Positions 1-12,300 of a stretch of DNA of 64,000 nt are shown here, one piece after another; position 1 is the stretch's first letter; each line of letters opens with the position of its first letter. Location: positions 682,001 through 746,000 of the forward strand of contig SCHM01000002.1 of assembly GCA_004123355.1 (NCBI GenBank), in the 5' to 3' direction. The DNA is from Amphirosellinia nigrospora (lineage: Eukaryota; Ascomycota; Sordariomycetes; Xylariales; Xylariaceae). The notes under the pieces were generated by a model. That model was not told the DNA's origin, ran no database searches, and worked only from the letters and a program-made list of their open reading frames with translations. The translations under genes and the position numbers were made by a program.

Positions 1-607
1 AGAGGATTTGGTTACTTTAGGACCGAGTGTCATGAAGCTGAGAGGTAAATCTAGTATCAGTTCCTTGGTCATTAAACTACGTACACGTACGATATATACT
101 CTAGGTATATAAGAGAACTTGATAAGACGTGTTCTATCGTCAAGGTTACTGGTCATAGACGGCGTCTTACCTAATTTGGGTTCAACAAAGCGTTGGTTTA
201 ACACTGCACCTCATGCCGTGGCCTTCGTAGTCCCAAGGGCAATGATTCATTTTATCTGCTACCTAGGAGCATGGGCGGGATCACGATCAAGTCCACCCCT
301 TTGACCGTACAGGGCATTCCCCGTCCTCAGCTGACAGAAGCCAACAAGACAGTCACCTACGGAAGCAACAAATCCATCGACTTATCAACTAATTTTGGTA
401 TCTTTCCCTCATTAGTACGTTCAAGTTGACCCGTACCCCAGGCTATACTGTAATTGTTCATGATTGGCGTCCGCCAGCACGCAATTACCATTCCATGGTT
501 GACTGCGGTTGAACATTTGCCCAGCTGTCTTCCTGCTGTGGCTGTTGCGATTCCGTGGTGGTTGGCGCAGCAGCATCATTGGAAGTCTCGGGACCAGAAC
601 CATGCTC
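1..607. other. window edge and 3' flank of RPS0
   Basis: No gene is supported here. Positions 1-420 have no convincing reading frame. Positions about 421-607 are the 3' untranslated flank of the minus-strand RPS0 gene. Reading frames overlapping 421-883 on either strand are by-products of the alanine- and glycine-rich end of RPS0. Confidence 0.5.
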
Positions 608-1633
608 CTACCATTGGGAATCCTTGGTCTCCGTAGCACCCCATTCGCCGGTAGGAGCAGTAGCGCCAGCACCGGTAGCACCGGCAGCAACAGCGCCGGC
701 CCACTCATCTGTAGCACCGTCCCAGCCAGCTTGAGCACCAGAGAAGCCAGCAGGGGCAGCCTCCCAGTCGCCGGTACCGGCAAAGGTGCCAGACTCAATG
801 GCGGCGGCGCCAACCTCGTCGGCACCGGGGACCTTCTCCTCCTCAACCTTCTCCTCAGCCTCGGCTTCAGGGTCACGGTCTAAATCCATGTTAGCTCGGA
901 TACCACACATAGCCGATTGGAAGGTTCACATACAGAAGTACAAATCAACCATGACGTCCCAGACGTTCTCGCGGCTGGGGATAGTACCACGGATGCGGAG
1001 AACCTCACGGGCAAGCATCCACCAGACGGCACCGATGGCGTGGCGACCCTTGTTGTTGGTGGGGATGGCAACGTCAACGAACTCGGTGGGCGAGTCGGTG
1101 TCGCAGAGGGCGATGACGGGGATGTTGACGTACGAGGCCTCCTTGATAGCCTGGGCGTCGGTGCGGGGGTCGGTGACGATGATCAGACGGGGCTCCTTGA
1201 ACGAGCGGGTGATGTAATTGGTGAAGGAACCGGGGGTGAAACGACCGGCAATGGCGACGGCACCAGTGTGGGCGGCGAACTTGAGGACGGCACGCTGACC
1301 GTAGGGACGGGCAGAGATGACACAGATGTCGGCGGGGTTGTCGACAGCGGCGATGATGCGGGCCGCGAGGACGATCTTCTCCCTGGTGACCACAAAACCG
1401 TGGTTAGCAAAGCTCGCAACTTGCGCCGAGAGTCGAGTCGATCGCAGAAAAGGTGATAATTACCAGGTCTTGCCAATGTTAATGACGTTGACACCATCGG
1501 CACGAGTCTTCCAGAGGTAGGGTTCCATGTGAACCTGCAAGTTCTTGGAACCGAGATGGGCTTGAGCCGCCAGAAGCGTCTCGATGTCCTGAGAGGTGGC
1601 TGCCATGCAGGCAGGAAGGTTCGCGGGCGCCAT
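608..1633 (-). CDS. RPS0: 40S ribosomal protein S0 (uS2)
   Basis: Small-subunit ribosomal protein of the uS2/laminin-receptor family, needed for 40S maturation in the cytosol. Three exons on the minus strand, 1633-1464, 1382-934 and 879-608, sum to 891 nt and give 296 residues. Both introns are GT-AG (GTAATT..CCAG and GTATGT..TTTAG) and splicing keeps frame: the first joins TG|G to make the Trp of [12 protein letters not shown], the second joins T|AC to make [14 protein letters not shown]. The uS2 core is visible as [20 protein letters not shown], then PGSFTN and the [20 protein letters not shown] stretch. The tail is acidic, then Ala/Gly-rich with EWGA-type repeats ending in Trp, as fungal S0 proteins do. 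The start codon at 1633 begins [18 protein letters not shown]. The reading is intact. Confidence 0.96.
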
Positions 1634-2108
1634 CTTGAATTGTGGTTGCGCGTGGAGGGGGAAGGGAAGGTGAGGCGATTACTTTGCGTTGAGCGCGAAC
1701 TTTGTGATGTGCGAAGAGAGAAAAAGTTCGCGATGCCTGCGAAAATGGCCAGTAATTTTGGGTCTTCGAATTCTGGTGGGCTAATTCGGCCTAGGGTAAG
1801 CGAAGTCCCGCCCGGACCTACTGATTAGATAAGATATCCCACTATCGAGGGGTCAGGAAAACCGATCTAGGTTTGTGGGTCAATATCCTAAAGTGGACCC
1901 TTTTGGTCTTACATACCTACTCCGTAGTATATCGGAGCTGGGACCACATGATTCAAACCATCAGTCGTATGGTGGAGCTAACCCCTGCAGTCCGCTGTGG
2001 ACCAGCTGGCTTGCCATTGTGCCTTTGCTGCGAAAAAAGTTGAGATGCGATGCAGCACGACGCTGGGTAGGTGAAGTGGTTATCGTCAAATACCCAATCA
2101 TACACATT
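1634..2108. promoter_or_regulatory. divergent promoter region, RPS0 / MRPS28
   Basis: A 475-bp spacer separates the two head-to-head ribosomal protein genes, one cytosolic and one mitochondrial, and must hold both promoters. I see no clear TATA box or named motif. The sharing of one spacer suggests possible co-regulation, which is inference from position only. Confidence 0.4.
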
Positions 2109-3121
2109 ATGCCACCCCGAATACCAGGAGCACAACGCCTGAACGGGTTTTCATGTAAGTCAATTCGCAACATGTCTGTTTGTGATCTTCAATTCAACTA
2201 ATGGGAATGAAATAGTATGTCTCCGCCCTGCTATTAAGCCGCCTACGCCGGCCTTCCTCCCCATAACCCAAACCGCATCATTGACGCAAAAGGAGAAAAA
2301 GCGTCTCGCGAAGCAGGATCCCTACCGATGGGCTCAGATGCAGCAGTTTAAGAATGCGCATGTGGAGCGTCGCAAAGTAATCCAGGCCGAGCGAAAGGAA
2401 GCGCGGGGTGACCCAGTCCGGGGCATTACAACGCCATTCATCGAATCGTTCGACTCGGCGGGCCAGGCGCCGCTCTCGACGCCGCGCGTCGACGAGGATG
2501 GGAATCCTCTAGAAGAGGCGCACGAGCTCCCCACATCGCCTCACGTCCTCAACAACCTAGTTTCCAGAGCGAGTTCGACTCGGCCGTCGAGAATGCCTTT
2601 GCCCTGACGATCCCGATGAGATCAGAATTCACCGACGCAAACCCCGAAGACCTGAAGAGGCAGAATCAGGAGCATGAGGCCAAGCACCTAAAAGCTGTCG
2701 AGGCGGTGCGGCGCATCATAGATTTACAGAAGGGCTCCTCCAAGGATCGGCGTCATGCCAACATCCGGAGGTGCATCGAAACCTTCGGCGCCATGAAACT
2801 GATCTAACGCTCCCGCCCAAGCCTCTTTCGAGGGGTCAGGAGAGGGAAGAGCGGCCGGTCCGTGGAGGTCCCGATACTGGTAGCAGCGAAGTGCAGATTG
2901 CTATCCTGACGGCAAAGATTCGAGCCTTAGCGAATGAGTTAGAGAAAGGCAGAGGATATAAAGATAAGGTAGGAAAGCGAGATTTGAGGCTGATGGTCCA
3001 TAAGCGCCAGAAGCTCCTGGCGTATATGAAGCGTAAGGAGAGAGGCAGTGCTCGGTGGCAGCACATGGTTGAGACGCTGGGTTTGACCGAAGCAACATAC
3101 GAGGAGCAGATCACCTTGTAG
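2109..3121 (+). CDS. MRPS28: mitochondrial small-subunit ribosomal protein uS15m
   Basis: Mitochondrial ribosomal protein of the S15 family (yeast Mrps28). Exon 1 is 2109-2154 and the intron is 2155-2215 (GTAAGT..ATAG); exon 2 resumes as LCLRPAIKPPTPAFLP. The C-terminal S15 domain is clear at about 2870-3100, with DTGSSEVQIAILTAKI, then a long helix with RDLRLMVHKRQKLLAYMKRK and RWQHMVETLGL. The frame changes twice. Near 2562 (CTAGTTTCC) one more T restores LVFQSEFDSAVENAFAL; near 2787 (TTCGGCGCC) one more C restores ETFGRHETDLTLPPKP. Both are single-base losses in short runs, in a protein expected to be required for respiration, so a base-calling error is likelier than a pseudogene. The stop is at 3119-3121. 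Confidence 0.88.
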
Positions 3122-3420
3122 ACATATGGGGCCAAGTGTATGATAGGTGGTTTCAAGAATCATGTGCCTGTAATGCTGTCTACTATGTAATATACAACAA
3201 CGCCAGGACTTGGGACGACGACCACCACATGTCCCTTCACAGCCATGTCTCCCACAACCATCTTGCTGAGCGCCAGGGGTAAGGATCCTTGGGGCCTTCG
3301 CTCTTTCAGTTCATCCATTGGTATCCTCTTGCATTAGTACTACAGCGGTAAAAGGAAAAAGAGTAGTGCCAAACCATGACAAAAGCAAAAATAAAACTTG
3401 GAAGAGGTCTACCATCTACA
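3122..3420. other. convergent 3' spacer
   Basis: About 300 bp between the 3' ends of MRPS28 and VMA6. It contains A-rich stretches near 3350-3400 but no gene. Confidence 0.5.
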
Positions 3421-4699
3421 TTAGAACACACTGATGTAGTTGCCGATCCTCTCTTTCTGGTTCTGTGCTATGCACTCGGCAATCCATGTAATGTTGCGAA
3501 TTTCCTGGGAAAAGGTTAGCTTACGGATTGCTACAAGGGGATTGCCAGTCACTGGACTACTCACTTGCTCTCTTAGCTTTACCCATGCGTATACGATACC
3601 ATAAGTGAATTGTCTCGTGAATGCATTCTTCGAAATCTCCATCTCCTTCTGGTAGAACATGTCTTCCAGACTCCTGCCATTGCCACCGGAGCCACCGGCC
3701 ATGTTGCCGGGACCGGAAGGACCACCACCCAGGCCTGCAGCATCGAAGAAGTTCTTGTAGTCAGACACGCCATCCACCGCCAACCGCACACCCTCGAAGT
3801 CGTCGGCTCGAGACAGCATCAGGGTGCCTTCTGGGTATAGTCGGCCGAAGCTTGGGTATAGCTTCTTACGGTCTGTCTTGCTGAGCTCGGTGCCGAACGA
3901 GTTGAGGGTGATGTTGATGGCCCGTCTGTCTGCCTCAAACTCCAAGATCTCGCTCATAACTTCCGCCGTGGGTGTGCCGGCCATGTCGGGGTGCGTGTTG
4001 ACAAAGTTGTGGAAGTCCTCAAGGTAGTTCTTGTACAAGGTGTTTCGCACGATCTCGATGTTCAGCTCGTCGAGATCCTGGTGACTCAGACTACCCTTGA
4101 AGTACGGGGCTAGCGGTGTCTCTATTAGGACGCTGTTGTAGAGTTCCTCGATGTTGGTGGCGACGCAGAGGACCGGCATGGTCTCAAACCACCCCAAGGG
4201 ATGGCATCTTTCCAGCAACTCGCGGGTGTCTCGCTCGTGCAGCGTGCCGGTGATGAGCAGCGCAACGTTATCGATCATGTAGCCGTACGTGAGATAATCC
4301 AGAAATTGGGCCAACGATCCCACCGCGTTCGCACGCACGTATCTGAACTCGGAGACCAGCTTGTCGGTTGTCTTGGCGGCGAGACTGGAGGTCGATGGGT
4401 TCGGCGGCAGGGAGGCGAGGAAGTCGCCATAGGCAGGGCCGAGCTGCAGCTTCAGATCTGTTCAAGTCAGAGCTTTATTTCGCGGATTCATCTAAGATGG
4501 GCGGCTACTGACCGTCGATGGTCTCGCACTGCGTCAGGTTGGAGTAGTTGGAACCGGTGAGAAGGCCATTTCGATATCCCCGAACGATGCCCTCGATGTA
4601 GCTATGGGTTGAGGGTAAGCATGTTACTATGCGAAGGATGCGACAGAGACGTAATTGGTATGCTTACCCGTTGTTCACATTATAAAAAAGCCCCTCCAT
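3421..4699 (-). CDS. VMA6: V-type ATPase subunit d
   Basis: Subunit d of the V0 sector of the vacuolar proton pump, the peripheral protein that couples the central stalk to the c-ring. Four exons, 4699-4668, 4601-4513, 4457-3565 and 3504-3421, total 1098 nt and give 365 residues, the usual size. The start reads [20 protein letters not shown], which is diagnostic for the family, and the end reads [20 protein letters not shown] followed by GNYISVF. Introns 1 and 2 have GTAAGC and GTCAGT donors. The last intron (3505-3564) is 60 nt and free of stops, so an unspliced reading would insert 20 residues ([10 protein letters not shown]...). A Gly/Ser-rich loop ([20 protein letters not shown]) is typical of filamentous fungi. 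The gene is intact. Confidence 0.96.
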
Positions 4700-6000
4700 C
4701 TTTTCAATTTGGATATGATGTGAGTGGTGAGCTGAGGGGGATAGTTGGTATTTGATGTGAATATATCGATGCCTGCTGCATCACACCTACAACGGATCTA
4801 GTATGATGCGCTGAGCTGCACTGTATGATAGCCTGATAGGCTAGGTAGCTTGTTCAGAGTGCCACTGGCCGGAACGATAGTTACGTAGCTAGCGCAAAAT
4901 CATCTTAGGCTTTACCCGATTTAGCACTAGTACACCTTGTATCTGTATGACTTCAAATAACCTTGTTCTCCTAAGATTTCGTAGTTGTGAATCAACGAGC
5001 GAAGATTAGGTACTTAGGTAGTTTCTGGTGATTTTGAATTAATGGTTAGAGACGACATCAATTTCTATTCACTCGCACCTTCACCGTCATTCCAGGTTAT
5101 TGACAAACAAGCTATTGATTATTCGCTGAAAAGTTATAATACTTTCAAGCGCCTATTCACAACCATCATCTTCTCAATATATAATCCCCCCTCCCCAATC
5201 TTTCACCTCTAGTTCTCCCTCCTAATAACTCGTTCTCATCCTGTCATCGACCATAGTCTCAACACTAATCAGCGCTGTCTTGCCGTTCTCATCACTGACT
5301 AACAAGCTATGCTTTGTTGGTATCACCATGTTTGAATCGAGTGTAACCTTTTAGAATGCGTTGACACTCTCCTAGGTCCCCTATATCATTTTCAGTCAAA
5401 ACGCCAGTTATACGCCCGTTGTCGATGACATGTACGGGAAATTTTGGTCCAATGTCTTCGCAGTTAAACTGTCATCTCCACCTTCGTTATGGAGGTCTCA
5501 TCATTCTGTATTGGTATTGGTAGGAGTAGAGCAAATATTGGTAGTTAGGCGGGCATGCTCTAATGAGAATTTTGTCCTTAGAGTAGCAACCTCAATCCCG
5601 AAAGACCACCTGCGAAAGCTTGAACAAGCACAATCAAGTAGTGTTCCTAACCAGCTATTTCGAGAGCCGTTTTCTAATGTGCAACTTACACACTTTGTAA
5701 CACAACACAACACATATTACCCATTTGGGACTAGACAGGCCAGATACAGTCAATACCTAACCTGACTGGTGGGAACAATACCAGCCACAAGTGCCCCCAC
5801 TCTTATCGAGCTTCACCAGCCTCACCCCAATCAGATCCGAAATTTTCTTTTATCAACTGAAAAAGAGCTTGGTCCGCAGGAAGCTTTTTACCCCAGCTGT
5901 TTTCTGGTCGCAACACTTCCAATTGGCGAACCACCATCCTCTCCCACCACCAGAGAAGCTGCGCAGGGACAAGGACCGACATTGACCATATCCTGCAGTT
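4700..6000. promoter_or_regulatory. divergent promoter region, VMA6 / NOP58
   Basis: A 1.3-kb spacer between head-to-head housekeeping genes. It is AT-rich near VMA6 and pyrimidine-rich at about 5190-5230 (CTTTCACCTCTAGTTCTCCC), as fungal leaders often are. The small frames at 5430-5765 and 5769-6086 show no recognisable protein and are treated as chance. Confidence 0.4.
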
Positions 6001-8156
6001 ATGCCTCTCTTCGTTCTCGCCGAAACGCCTGCGGGGTGAGCTTTACCGAAGCTGCAAGTGGTGAGACACGGCTAACGCGACAATAGCTACGGCCTGTTCA
6101 AGGCCAAGGACAAGAAGCTCCTATCTCGCGACGATGTCGCCGAGCAGCTCTCCAGCGCTGAAGCTATCAATTCTATGTAAGTCCCGCCCTGGATACAGAG
6201 CACTATCCTGATCGGCACTGACGGGGCGGCGCTGGCTAGGTTGTCGCTCAAGAAGATGGTCAAGTTCGAGGACTCGGCTCAGGCACTCGGCGAATACAGC
6301 TCTTTAACTGAGGGAAAGGTCACTCCCCTGCTACAGCAGCTTCTTGATGATATCAAGGAAGAGAGAAAGGCATCCCTCGCCGTAGCGGATCCCAAGCTCG
6401 GCGCTGCGATTAATGTTCTTCCCGAACTCCAGATCACTCCTGTCTCCGATTCTTCAACCAACGAGTTGTTCCGCGCTATCAAGACATACCTCCCCGAGTT
6501 GTTCCCCGAACTCGATTCCGACTACCTTGGCAACATGGCCTTAGCTCTGTCTCATTCCATTTCCCGCCACAAGTTGAAGTTCTCCCCAGATAAGGTCGAC
6601 ATCATGATTGTGCAGGCTATAAAGCTGCTGGACGATCTCGACAAGGAGTTGAACAACTACGCCATGAGAGTGAAAGAGTGGTACGGCTGGCATTTCCCCG
6701 AGATGGACCGGATTCTTAATGACAATCTGGCCTATGCTCGCGTAATCCAGCACATGGGCATCCGTGAGAACGCTGCCAACACGGACCTCTCCGAGATCCT
6801 ACCCGAGGATTTGGAGACCCGAATCAAGGCTGCCGCCGAAGTCAGTATGGGCACTGAGATTGGTGAAATCGACCTGGAGAACATCAAGCTGCTGGCTGAA
6901 CAGGTCATCAGCTTTACTGAATACCGACAGCAGCTTTCACAGTACCTATCATCTCGCATGAAGGCTCTCGCTCCTAACACAACCGAGATTCTCGGCGAGC
7001 TCGTTGGTGCTCGTCTCATCGCCCACACTGGTTCCCTCATGAGGCTTGCCAAGAGCCCTGGTAGTACCATCCAGATCCTGGGTGCCGAGAAAGCTCTTTT
7101 CCGAGCCCTTAAGACAAAGCACGATACACCCAAGTACGGCCTGATATACCACTCCTCACTCGTGGGACAGGCTACTGGCAGAAACAAGGGCAAGATTGCC
7201 CGTATGCTTTCTGCCAAGGCTGCTTTGTGCCTTCGTGTGGATGCGCTCTCAGATCTCAGCAATGAAGGCGTTGATGGGGCTGATGTCATGATTGACGACG
7301 ATGAGAGAGCTGACATGGGTATTAGACTGCGTGCTAACCTTGAGGATAAGCTACGTAAATTAGAAGGCAAGCCTCTCATTTCCAAGGGTGCCCAGATTGC
7401 GCCTGTCGGTGCCACTCCTTCCAAATTTGAATTGAGGCCCAAGAGAAACTACAACGTCGACGCCGATGCACCTGCCTCCAACTCGAAAAAGACACCTTCA
7501 AAACCCTTAATACAGGAAGTCGAAGACACGACAATGGCGGATAATGATAGCGAAGAGGAAGAGTCGGAGGAAGAAGACTCAGACACCGAAATGAACGGCA
7601 CAGAAAATGGTAAAGTCACCTCATCCTCCCTACCCCGGTCTTCAACTCTCTCTACAGTTTCGAATACTGCCGAATCTGCCCCATTGTCCCCAGGAAGCAA
7701 TGGAAGTCTCCCATTGCTGGGGCAGTTCGGGAAGTGAAGAAGGCGCAGGAGGGGCATTCAAGAAGTCCCACATTAGCTAATGAACGAGCAGCAAAGCAAA
7801 AGGCAAAGAAGGAGAAGGAGGCACGCAAAGCCGCGAAAGAGGAAAAGCGATCGAGCAAGAAGGAACAATCCACGCCTGCTACCCCAAGCGGCAAACTTTC
7901 CGAAGCAGACTATGCTCGCTTAGCAGAAGAGGCTGGTATTTCAGTCAAGAAATTCAAGCGGAAGTTTGAGCGAGGCGACGTCAAGCTAGGCTCCGATGGT
8001 TCTCCTCAAGTTATCAGCAAAAAGGACATTAAGAAGATGAAAAAGGCGGAAGCCAAGGCTGCCGCCGCTGCTGAAGCCGACGAGTCACCCAAAAAGAAGC
8101 GAAAGCACACTGATGATGATGGCGAGAAGAAGAGCAAAAAGAAGTCGAAGAAGTAG
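6001..8156 (+). CDS. NOP58: nucleolar box C/D snoRNP protein Nop58
   Basis: Core protein of box C/D snoRNPs, which guide 2'-O-methylation of rRNA in the nucleolus. Exons 6001-6035, 6087-6176 and 6240-7609 are clear: the start reads [20 protein letters not shown] and the second junction makes [19 protein letters not shown]. The Nop domain includes [20 protein letters not shown] and the [20 protein letters not shown] motif. After an acidic stretch ([14 protein letters not shown]) the first frame stops at 7737, but a lysine-rich tail typical of Nop58 ([20 protein letters not shown]) continues in another frame to 8156. A GTAAAG..ATTAG intron at 7610-7776 joins them in phase, giving 624 residues. 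That last intron is inferred from phase and splice signals; it could instead be an indel. Confidence 0.94.
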
Positions 8157-9308
8157 ATAGCTTCTTAAGGCTTTGTGAATACTCTCGTTATGTATTATCA
8201 TGCAAAGTGTCGCTTTTTGTTTACGGTGGCGGCGTTCCGGATCGCATACCAGAAGGTTCTCGTATAGGAGTTGATTGGCTTGTTATTCGTCGATAGTTCA
8301 ATGGACCTTAGCCGGGCAATACTTGGTTTGGCTGGACACTTCGCAAGATATGTTCTCTCTATCGAATGTTGCTTGTTTATCGATTCTAGATTATAGCTCT
8401 GAATACTACAGAATTCACGAATACACCTCAGGAGAGCCCAAAGCTTTTCAAGCAGGTCTCCGGAGTTTCGAATGTTCAGCTTACAAAAATATTATTCAGA
8501 TGATCAAGGATCAGATCAACAATAAGAGAAATACAGATCGGAGTTACCGTTATCATAGGAACTCTTATATGAAGTGATGCTACATATTACTATTAGGATA
8601 CATTTAACATATTCCTTGATCATCCCCTAAGTAAGGGAATAGCTGACGATCAAATCCCCCGCACCCACCGTAGTAGAAGCCTTTAGTGCTCCGCATATCA
8701 GGTATCGTGGCATTTTCCTATGAGTAGGGATTGGAGTCCAAGGCATCATCGTACGATGAATTGGGTCTAACAAGTGAAAAATGACGATGGATCATTGTTA
8801 GAAGACCATTTCTAGATTTATTCTACGCCCGCCTGAAAGCGCACTGTGGTTTTACTTCAGTATACCTCGTGGAACAGTACCTACATAGTCATTAGTATAC
8901 TACTTGCTATAGCAATGCAGTAGTCTCGCCGCTTCGCCATGGGTTTACTACCGTCATTTCGAAACGAAGTGGCGCAGCCTGCCCATTATTGTAAGGCGCA
9001 ACTAAGACTCGATTTCGAGGTCACAGTCCCTGCGAGTCTCCAATTCCCCGCTCTTCTTTCTCTTTCTGCTTCCGTTCGTCCACCTACCAGACCTGCCATT
9101 ACTTCCGTTTGTCTTCATCTGTCTCGTCGTAGCTTTTTTATGCCTCAATCTTTCAATCGTTCTGCCCAGATGGCCTTCCCATTGTGACATGCAAGCTTTG
9201 CATGCCAATTTCATTTATAGTTCTTGCTTTATGTCGCTGTCTGAATTCTCTTAGCATTCATTTCAAGCAACGGTCCGATGGGACGTCAAGTCCTGAAATA
9301 CACCAAAA
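8157..9308. other. intergenic region downstream of NOP58
   Basis: No supported gene over 1.15 kb. A 100-codon frame at 8275-8577 has no family resemblance. Positions about 9040-9250 are pyrimidine-rich (CTCTTTCTGCTTCCG) and probably hold the promoter and leader of the next gene, whose ATG at 9309 lies in an AAAAATGGC context. Confidence 0.4.
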
Positions 9309-12300
9309 ATGGCGACTGATTCTTTAAAACTCTTAGTATCTAGCGTGCTAGAGTGGTTAAAGGACCTCGAAGAACTCGGTAGCCAGATCGGACAGCGCCA
9401 ACAAGACCTGCTCCAACTTTCCGAAGCTCGTTCACAGTCGCCCGCCCAATCTACCCCCAATGAAAATGAACAAGCGGTTGTAGTTTACTATGACAGGGTT
9501 ATACAGTCCTCTTTTGAGAATTTAGTCAGACTTATCTCCGCTCAACGGAACTCTATGCGCAAACAAAGGATGGCCGCTAAAGTTTTTCACATAAGACATC
9601 TTGCCGTACTTGAGATGCCTAATGACGATGAATTATAGAATTGGAAGAGGCAGACCGTTCAGCTCTATACAAAAAAAACAGAGACAGTCCAGTAGAACTA
9701 AAAGCGCGAGGCCTCGAGCTTCCCTCGCTCGGGAGAAGTTCAAGGAATCTAGGACTACATTATCCCAACACGAGACTCACAGACAATTACACGAAACAAA
9801 AACATGAAGCTTTTATCAAGAATGGAGAATTTTTGATGAGCTGGATAAGGGCCTGGAATATGTGCAAAACAAGTGTGAACATGCTGCACTGAGCTTCTGA
9901 GAAAAGGCGATTGTAATGAAGAGGTTGAGGTTATTAAAGACCGACTGATTCAGGTCAAAGAGTTGGCTACTAACTTAAAGGGGCGCGTATTCGTTGAGAA
10001 CAGTACAGACGAGATGAAGTTTGAACCCGAATTCGAACCAGAACGAGACACGAAACCCGGGACCGAGCATAAACAGACTAAAGCCATCGAGAAAGTACTT
10101 GGGAGGATTATCACTCTACAGTAACGAGGCAAGAAATACGAGATATGAAAAGGGATAGTCTACTCGAGCCCGAAAATGAAATGAGCGCAGATGACCATGC
10201 ACGGCCGGTAGTGGGACCCACGGCGACGTTAAAAGACTCAATTGCCCAAGACGAGGGATTGACTGGCAAGATTCCGCTTTCAACTAGCTCTTCCGAGTAC
10301 CTATCCTCGATTTCCGGAGAATCTAAAGTCAGTACATGGGAAGCCGATGTGGATGTTGCCACATCTGATCCGGAACGCGAAGAAACCGACATGGGATACC
10401 CGCGAAGGGTTGAGAGGTTTGCTGACCCAGAAACATGGTCGGCACGACTTGAGAGGATGAAGAGCGAAGTTATCGCAGCGTCATTCTTCGATCATAAAAT
10501 TGCACCCATTTTAGCAAAAGCCAGAAACCCCCATGCAAGGAGACCTCCTAGTACTACTGTCCTCAACGTTAAACCCAAGACAGCGACAGATTTAGCAGGA
10601 CTACTTACCTGGGAGCACGAAGATGTCTCAGAAATAATCAGTGGAGTGTTGGCAAACCTAAAAACTATGCAAGGCTCTGGGTATTGCGCTGATTCTATCA
10701 ATTTTCTGGCTCTCGAATCCAACCGGCCTGATGTAGCCAGGCTTGTTCATGTTGCTGTCGATGACATCAACTCCTTAGCCGGTAAACTACAGGTTGCCTT
10801 CAGTCGTAAAGATCCCTTTGCTGTCATGGAAGCCTGCTTCGAGTTTCTGAGATTGCTGGAATTTACCACGGATAGATCAGGAGTATTTCATGTTGAGACG
10901 GCCTTTGACACTAATCATTTGGGAAAACTCGCGCAACGTAATTCCATTGGACTAGCCCGATTTACCGTACTATTGCTTGACCTGGCTATCTTATCATATA
11001 GCGGCGCTCATGTCGAAAATCTCCATGACTATCTTCCCTCAGATAAGGGCCTACAGCTTTTAGGATTACCGGGTTTCAGTCTAAGGCGAAGGACATTGAA
11101 CTGCCTGGGCGCTTACTTGAAACGCACGGTCTGGGTATTCGAGATGTCGAATGCCAGAGGCTCACAAAACCATCCAACCGCCCTCTACTTATCGACTAGA
11201 ATTGCCGACTTCGCCAGCGTCTGGGGACCAGTTTGGGCTGTCACTGAGCCGGACAAGCCAGATGTGATTGTTCGATATGATGTTGGATTGGGCTCTATTG
11301 TTGACTGGGAACGAGGCTCTGACGAGCCAGAGCCTGTTAAAGGAGAGGTATTTTGCCACTGGATCCCAGCATCCGGTAACCACTCACCAGGGCTGCACAT
11401 GGACGGTGGACTCAACGGCGACCGGATGTTAATCGGAGGGAAGCTCAATTTAAACCCGTCGTGTACGTTTGATTGCGACAAATTTACCGTTGATATGGAG
11501 AATAACAATAGGCTACTGCCTTTGTCTGTCCGCTGGCGAAGGTGGTACACAGACAGCCGCAGTATTAGTGCGAGTATTGGTGGCTTGGGGTTCACGGTAG
11601 GGGGTTCGGAGTCCTACAAGCTTCGCCATCGGCCATACAGAGAAGATCTTGTGGATGCTTTATCCCACGGAGACTTCGATTGCTGTCTCGTCGCAATCCA
11701 ACACCGCTTTGTTGTTGAAGTTTCAGCATGTACCGGAATTTCGCGTAGACAAAGTCTTAGATATGCGCTCGGATATTCTGGCATGAGAAACTATATGAAT
11801 GCTAGCGATCTGAACTGGGAAAATGATGAATGGAAGGACACCTATTTCCATCTCATTCGGGAGGGAGACATGTCAGAGCTGAGAAGGCGCATTAACGAGG
11901 ATGGATTTGGGTCGGTGATGAAGAAAGCACTGAAAAAGTCGATGCTCAATGTTCTTTTGAAAACAGGCCTTGAAGCGGCTAGAGAGCTGTTCGCTTTTTG
12001 GATGCCATCTAAAGATGACGACCCTCAAGTCGTATCTTATTCTTTGAGGGATTACAATTGGATAGGTCTCCTTCAAGAGGGATCTCTGGGGTTCAATACG
12101 GCAATAGTGAATAACATCTGCCTGGAACTACCAAGCAAGAGTAGGAATCGGTCTTTGACATGTACACATATCGACAAGAACCCAAATCATTACTCTCTAT
12201 TAGAGACATATCTTTTGGTCAATGACGAGCTCAAAAGTCGAAACGAGCTTCCCAGGGGGCTCACCCTGGTTGATTGCGAGAGTGGAAAGTATCGGGAGCG

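Noticed and set aside
421-883. Overlapping open frames on both strands
   Set aside because: They are compositional shadows of the Ala/Gly-rich C-terminus of RPS0 in other frames.
917-1456. 179-codon plus-strand frame rich in Gly and Asp
   Set aside because: Antisense shadow of RPS0 exon 2, which has the real family match.
6732-7442. 236-codon minus-strand frame
   Set aside because: Antisense to the conserved Nop domain of NOP58; no independent resemblance.
8275-8577. 100-codon plus-strand frame after NOP58
   Set aside because: No recognisable motif, no start context, ordinary intergenic composition.
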